Assembly: GCA_964592375.1 (NCBI GenBank)
Contig: CAZQDP010000018.1
Span: forward strand, 1-32,925
Source: CAZQDP01 sp964592375
GTDB lineage: Bacteria; Bacillota; Clostridia; RUG12999
Length of the DNA stretch: 32,925 nucleotides
Reading direction: 5' to 3'
In this document: one piece after another, positions 31,538 to 32,925 of the stretch
Position numbering within the stretch: the first letter of the stretch is position 1
Layout: every line of letters starts with the position of its first letter
Notes under the pieces: model-generated
Databases searched by the model: none
Told to the model about the DNA's origin: nothing
What the model saw: the letters and a program-made list of their open reading frames with translations, nothing else
Position numbers and translations under genes: made by a program

Positions 31538-32022
31538 TTGGCATTCTATTTATCATATCTCCCTTATCGCTATGCCAAAGCGCAGCGGATACAACGCCAA
31601 TCAATACGCTCATCGAAAAGGCATTAGAGCTAGGCGGCTACGAAGTGACGGTTCAAGGAGAGGCAATTGGAGAGTGTATGAATAGAGGAGAATATTCATG
31701 GGTAAACATCAATGACACATCAAACGCTATTGGGATATGGCTTCACAGTGATGACGCAAAAAAAATCCAGTACTTTGGAAACTACCAAAATAAAGGCGAT
31801 ATACTGAGAATGACAGGTACATTCTATAGAGCATGCATAGAGCATGGCGGAGAAGCGGATTTGCATTGCAGTACATTTGAAATTGTGGAAAAAGGCCATC
31901 CGGTTCGCGAGCAGATTTCAGTTGCAAAAATAGTAGCCACCGTATTTTTCTTATCATTGGCATCACTGCTGCTTTTATACTTTTTGAAAATGGTGAGAAA
32001 CAAAACGCTTCATCAAAAATGA
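31513..32022 (+). CDS. Exported membrane-anchored protein, possibly OB-fold, of the trk operon
   Basis: I do not recognise this family firmly. The 169-residue protein has an N-terminal signal segment (about 6-24, ATLIGILFIISPLSL), a domain of about 100 residues outside the cell that alternates in a way suggestive of a small OB beta-barrel (EVTVQGEAIGECM, YSWVNINDTSNAIGIWL, ILRMTGTFYRACIEHGGEAD), and a C-terminal membrane helix (about 139-158) with a short basic tail. GGGAGGG at 31496-31502 precedes ATG 31513 inside the end of trkH, so it belongs to the operon. Topology suggests it sits on the outer face next to TrkH. A role in transport is inferred from context only. Confidence 0.7.
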   Translation: MCKRMATLIGILFIISPLSLCQSAADTTPINTLIEKALELGGYEVTVQGEAIGECMNRGEYSWVNINDTSNAIGIWLHSDDAKKIQYFGNYQNKGDILRMTGTFYRACIEHGGEADLHCSTFEIVEKGHPVREQISVAKIVATVFFLSLASLLLLYFLKMVRNKTLHQK

Positions 32023-32101
32023 ATGTATAAGTGCCAAATGGTTACACAAGAATGCATGGCACTATTATTGTGAATGGAACACATCTTAAGCAGCATTTTG
32101 A

Positions 32102-32130
32102 TTGACACAAAAAGTAAAATATAGTATAAT
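32102..32130 (+). promoter_or_regulatory. Full-consensus sigma-A promoter
   Basis: TTGACA (32102-32107), 17 bases, TATAAT (32125-32130): all twelve bases match. It should drive strong transcription of the DUF6273-type gene starting at 32192. Confidence 0.9.
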
Positions 32131-32191
32131 CAAACAGACATATCCATAAAAATAATGATTATTCTATCATGCACTTTGAGGAGCTGTGAAG

Positions 32192-32925
32192 ATGATGAAA
32201 AAGAAGGTGTGTATTCTACTATCAGCAATGTTGTTGATTGGCCTTGTGAACTTCATGCCAGATGTAAAAAACAATGCAAACGCAGAAGCCCCTGTAGCAA
32301 CGGATGGGCTGCAAATTGGGGCATACATTCAGCTTGGCAAGTATTATAACGAGCCGGTTTTATGGCGGTATGCTGCTGAGGATGATAACGGAAAGCTTAT
32401 ACTGAGTGATAAAATAATTTGCGCTAAACCTTTTGGCATAAACAATTTTTGGGAAGAATCATTAATTCGAAAGTGGCTTAATTCAAATGCACCGCAAGGC
32501 GAAATAAAATGGGAAGATATATATGAGAGTTATATTGTTTCTAATGGAAAACCATACGATATGGAAAAGGGATTTTTAAATGGGGATAACTTCACCGCGG
32601 ATGAGATAGGCTTAATGAAATCCGTATCCCAGTGGACAATGTTACCAAGGGAACATGTGAATTTAGCGACAAATGGGATTGATAAAGCATATACAAGTAT
32701 TAAGGCCTATAAATATGGTCATCCGCTGGATGGTGGATATTCAATAACTTTTGAAATATCTGAGTTTCCAGAAGCCTATTTTGGTGCCGCTTATCAAGTG
32801 CGAGACAAGGTGTTTCTTCTGGACGAAATGCAAATATACCACATTTGGAATAGCTTTGGTACTGTCTATGCAAAACGTACCGATGTTTCATGGCCAGATG
32901 AAAAAACTAAAAATGAATATGAGGA
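32192..32925 (+). CDS. Exported DUF6273-type protein, 3' end outside window
   Basis: An open frame of 244 codons that runs off the window. Residues 1 to about 31 form a signal peptide: KKK, a hydrophobic core (ILLSAMLLIGLVNF) and a likely cleavage after NNANA. The mature part starts LQIGAYIQLGKYYNEPVLWR and continues with GKLILSDKIICAKPF, SLIRKWLNS and NFTADEIGLMKSV, the pattern of DUF6273 domains found in surface proteins of Clostridia. Function is not known; anchoring and further domains lie beyond the edge. GAGGAG (32178-32183) precedes ATG 32192. It is preceded by a perfect promoter, so expression may be high. Confidence 0.75.
   Translation, partial: MMKKKVCILLSAMLLIGLVNFMPDVKNNANAEAPVATDGLQIGAYIQLGKYYNEPVLWRYAAEDDNGKLILSDKIICAKPFGINNFWEESLIRKWLNSNAPQGEIKWEDIYESYIVSNGKPYDMEKGFLNGDNFTADEIGLMKSVSQWTMLPREHVNLATNGIDKAYTSIKAYKYGHPLDGGYSITFEISEFPEAYFGAAYQVRDKVFLLDEMQIYHIWNSFGTVYAKRTDVSWPDEKTKNEYE

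Noticed and set aside
32030..32063. Inverted repeat AGTGCCA/TGGCACT after the trk operon as terminator
   Set aside because: Loop of 20 bases and no T-run after the stem; too weak to call.

Overview
The window looks like chromosomal DNA of a low-to-moderate GC, Gram-positive anaerobe of the class Clostridia. The evidence is the hutP-like/cmk/plsC/ispH-rpsA run with a fused ispH-rpsA gene, a Firmicutes-type division and cell wall (dcw) cluster with DUF881 and small-basic-protein genes, strong AGGAGG ribosome sites, consensus sigma-A promoters, and two sporulation or germination genes (spmA and a LysM-GH18 sleL/yaaH-type gene). TGA is a normal stop here (rsmH, ftsW, plsC, murA and others), so the code is standard. 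I cannot assign a genus.

Layout. Positions 1-1273: a bidirectional terminator, then a CBS-pair protein and spmA on the minus strand. Positions 1400-2813: a HEAT-repeat gene interrupted by one in-frame TGA. Positions 2894-7104: a HutP-family protein, cytidylate kinase, a 1-acylglycerol-phosphate acyltransferase-like protein and an IspH-S1 fusion, nearly all overlapping. Positions 7198-20980: terminator, promoter, three MraZ boxes, and a compact dcw operon mraZ-rsmH-ftsL-pbp-murE-mraY-ftsW-murG-murA-ftsQ-DUF881-sbp-ftsZ, with ftsZ also having its own promoter. murF, murD, murC, murB and ftsA are absent from the cluster. MurE has DNPA in place of the DNPR motif of meso-DAP enzymes, so the wall may use another diamino acid.

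Positions 20971-25339: a glycerol-1-phosphate dehydrogenase converging on and overlapping an HD-domain gene; corA on the minus strand; and a LysM-GH18 spore-type hydrolase on the plus strand. Positions 25340-25640 hold no convincing protein gene but fold into a series of hairpins, the best candidate for an uncharacterised structured RNA. Positions 25608-32022 form a potassium module: a short KdpD kinase without its N-terminal sensor domains, KdpE, a TPR protein, two single-RCK TrkA proteins, a 34-residue one-helix peptide too short for ordinary gene calling, TrkH, and an exported, membrane-anchored protein that may be OB-fold. The kdpFABC pump genes are absent, so KdpDE probably serves the Trk system or acts elsewhere. 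The window ends inside an exported DUF6273-type gene behind a consensus promoter.

Most of the window is core biology. The points of real interest are the structured RNA, the expanded Trk operon with its micropeptide, the MurE motif change with the stripped dcw cluster, the fossil rpsA start inside ispH-rpsA, and the in-frame TGA in the HEAT gene.
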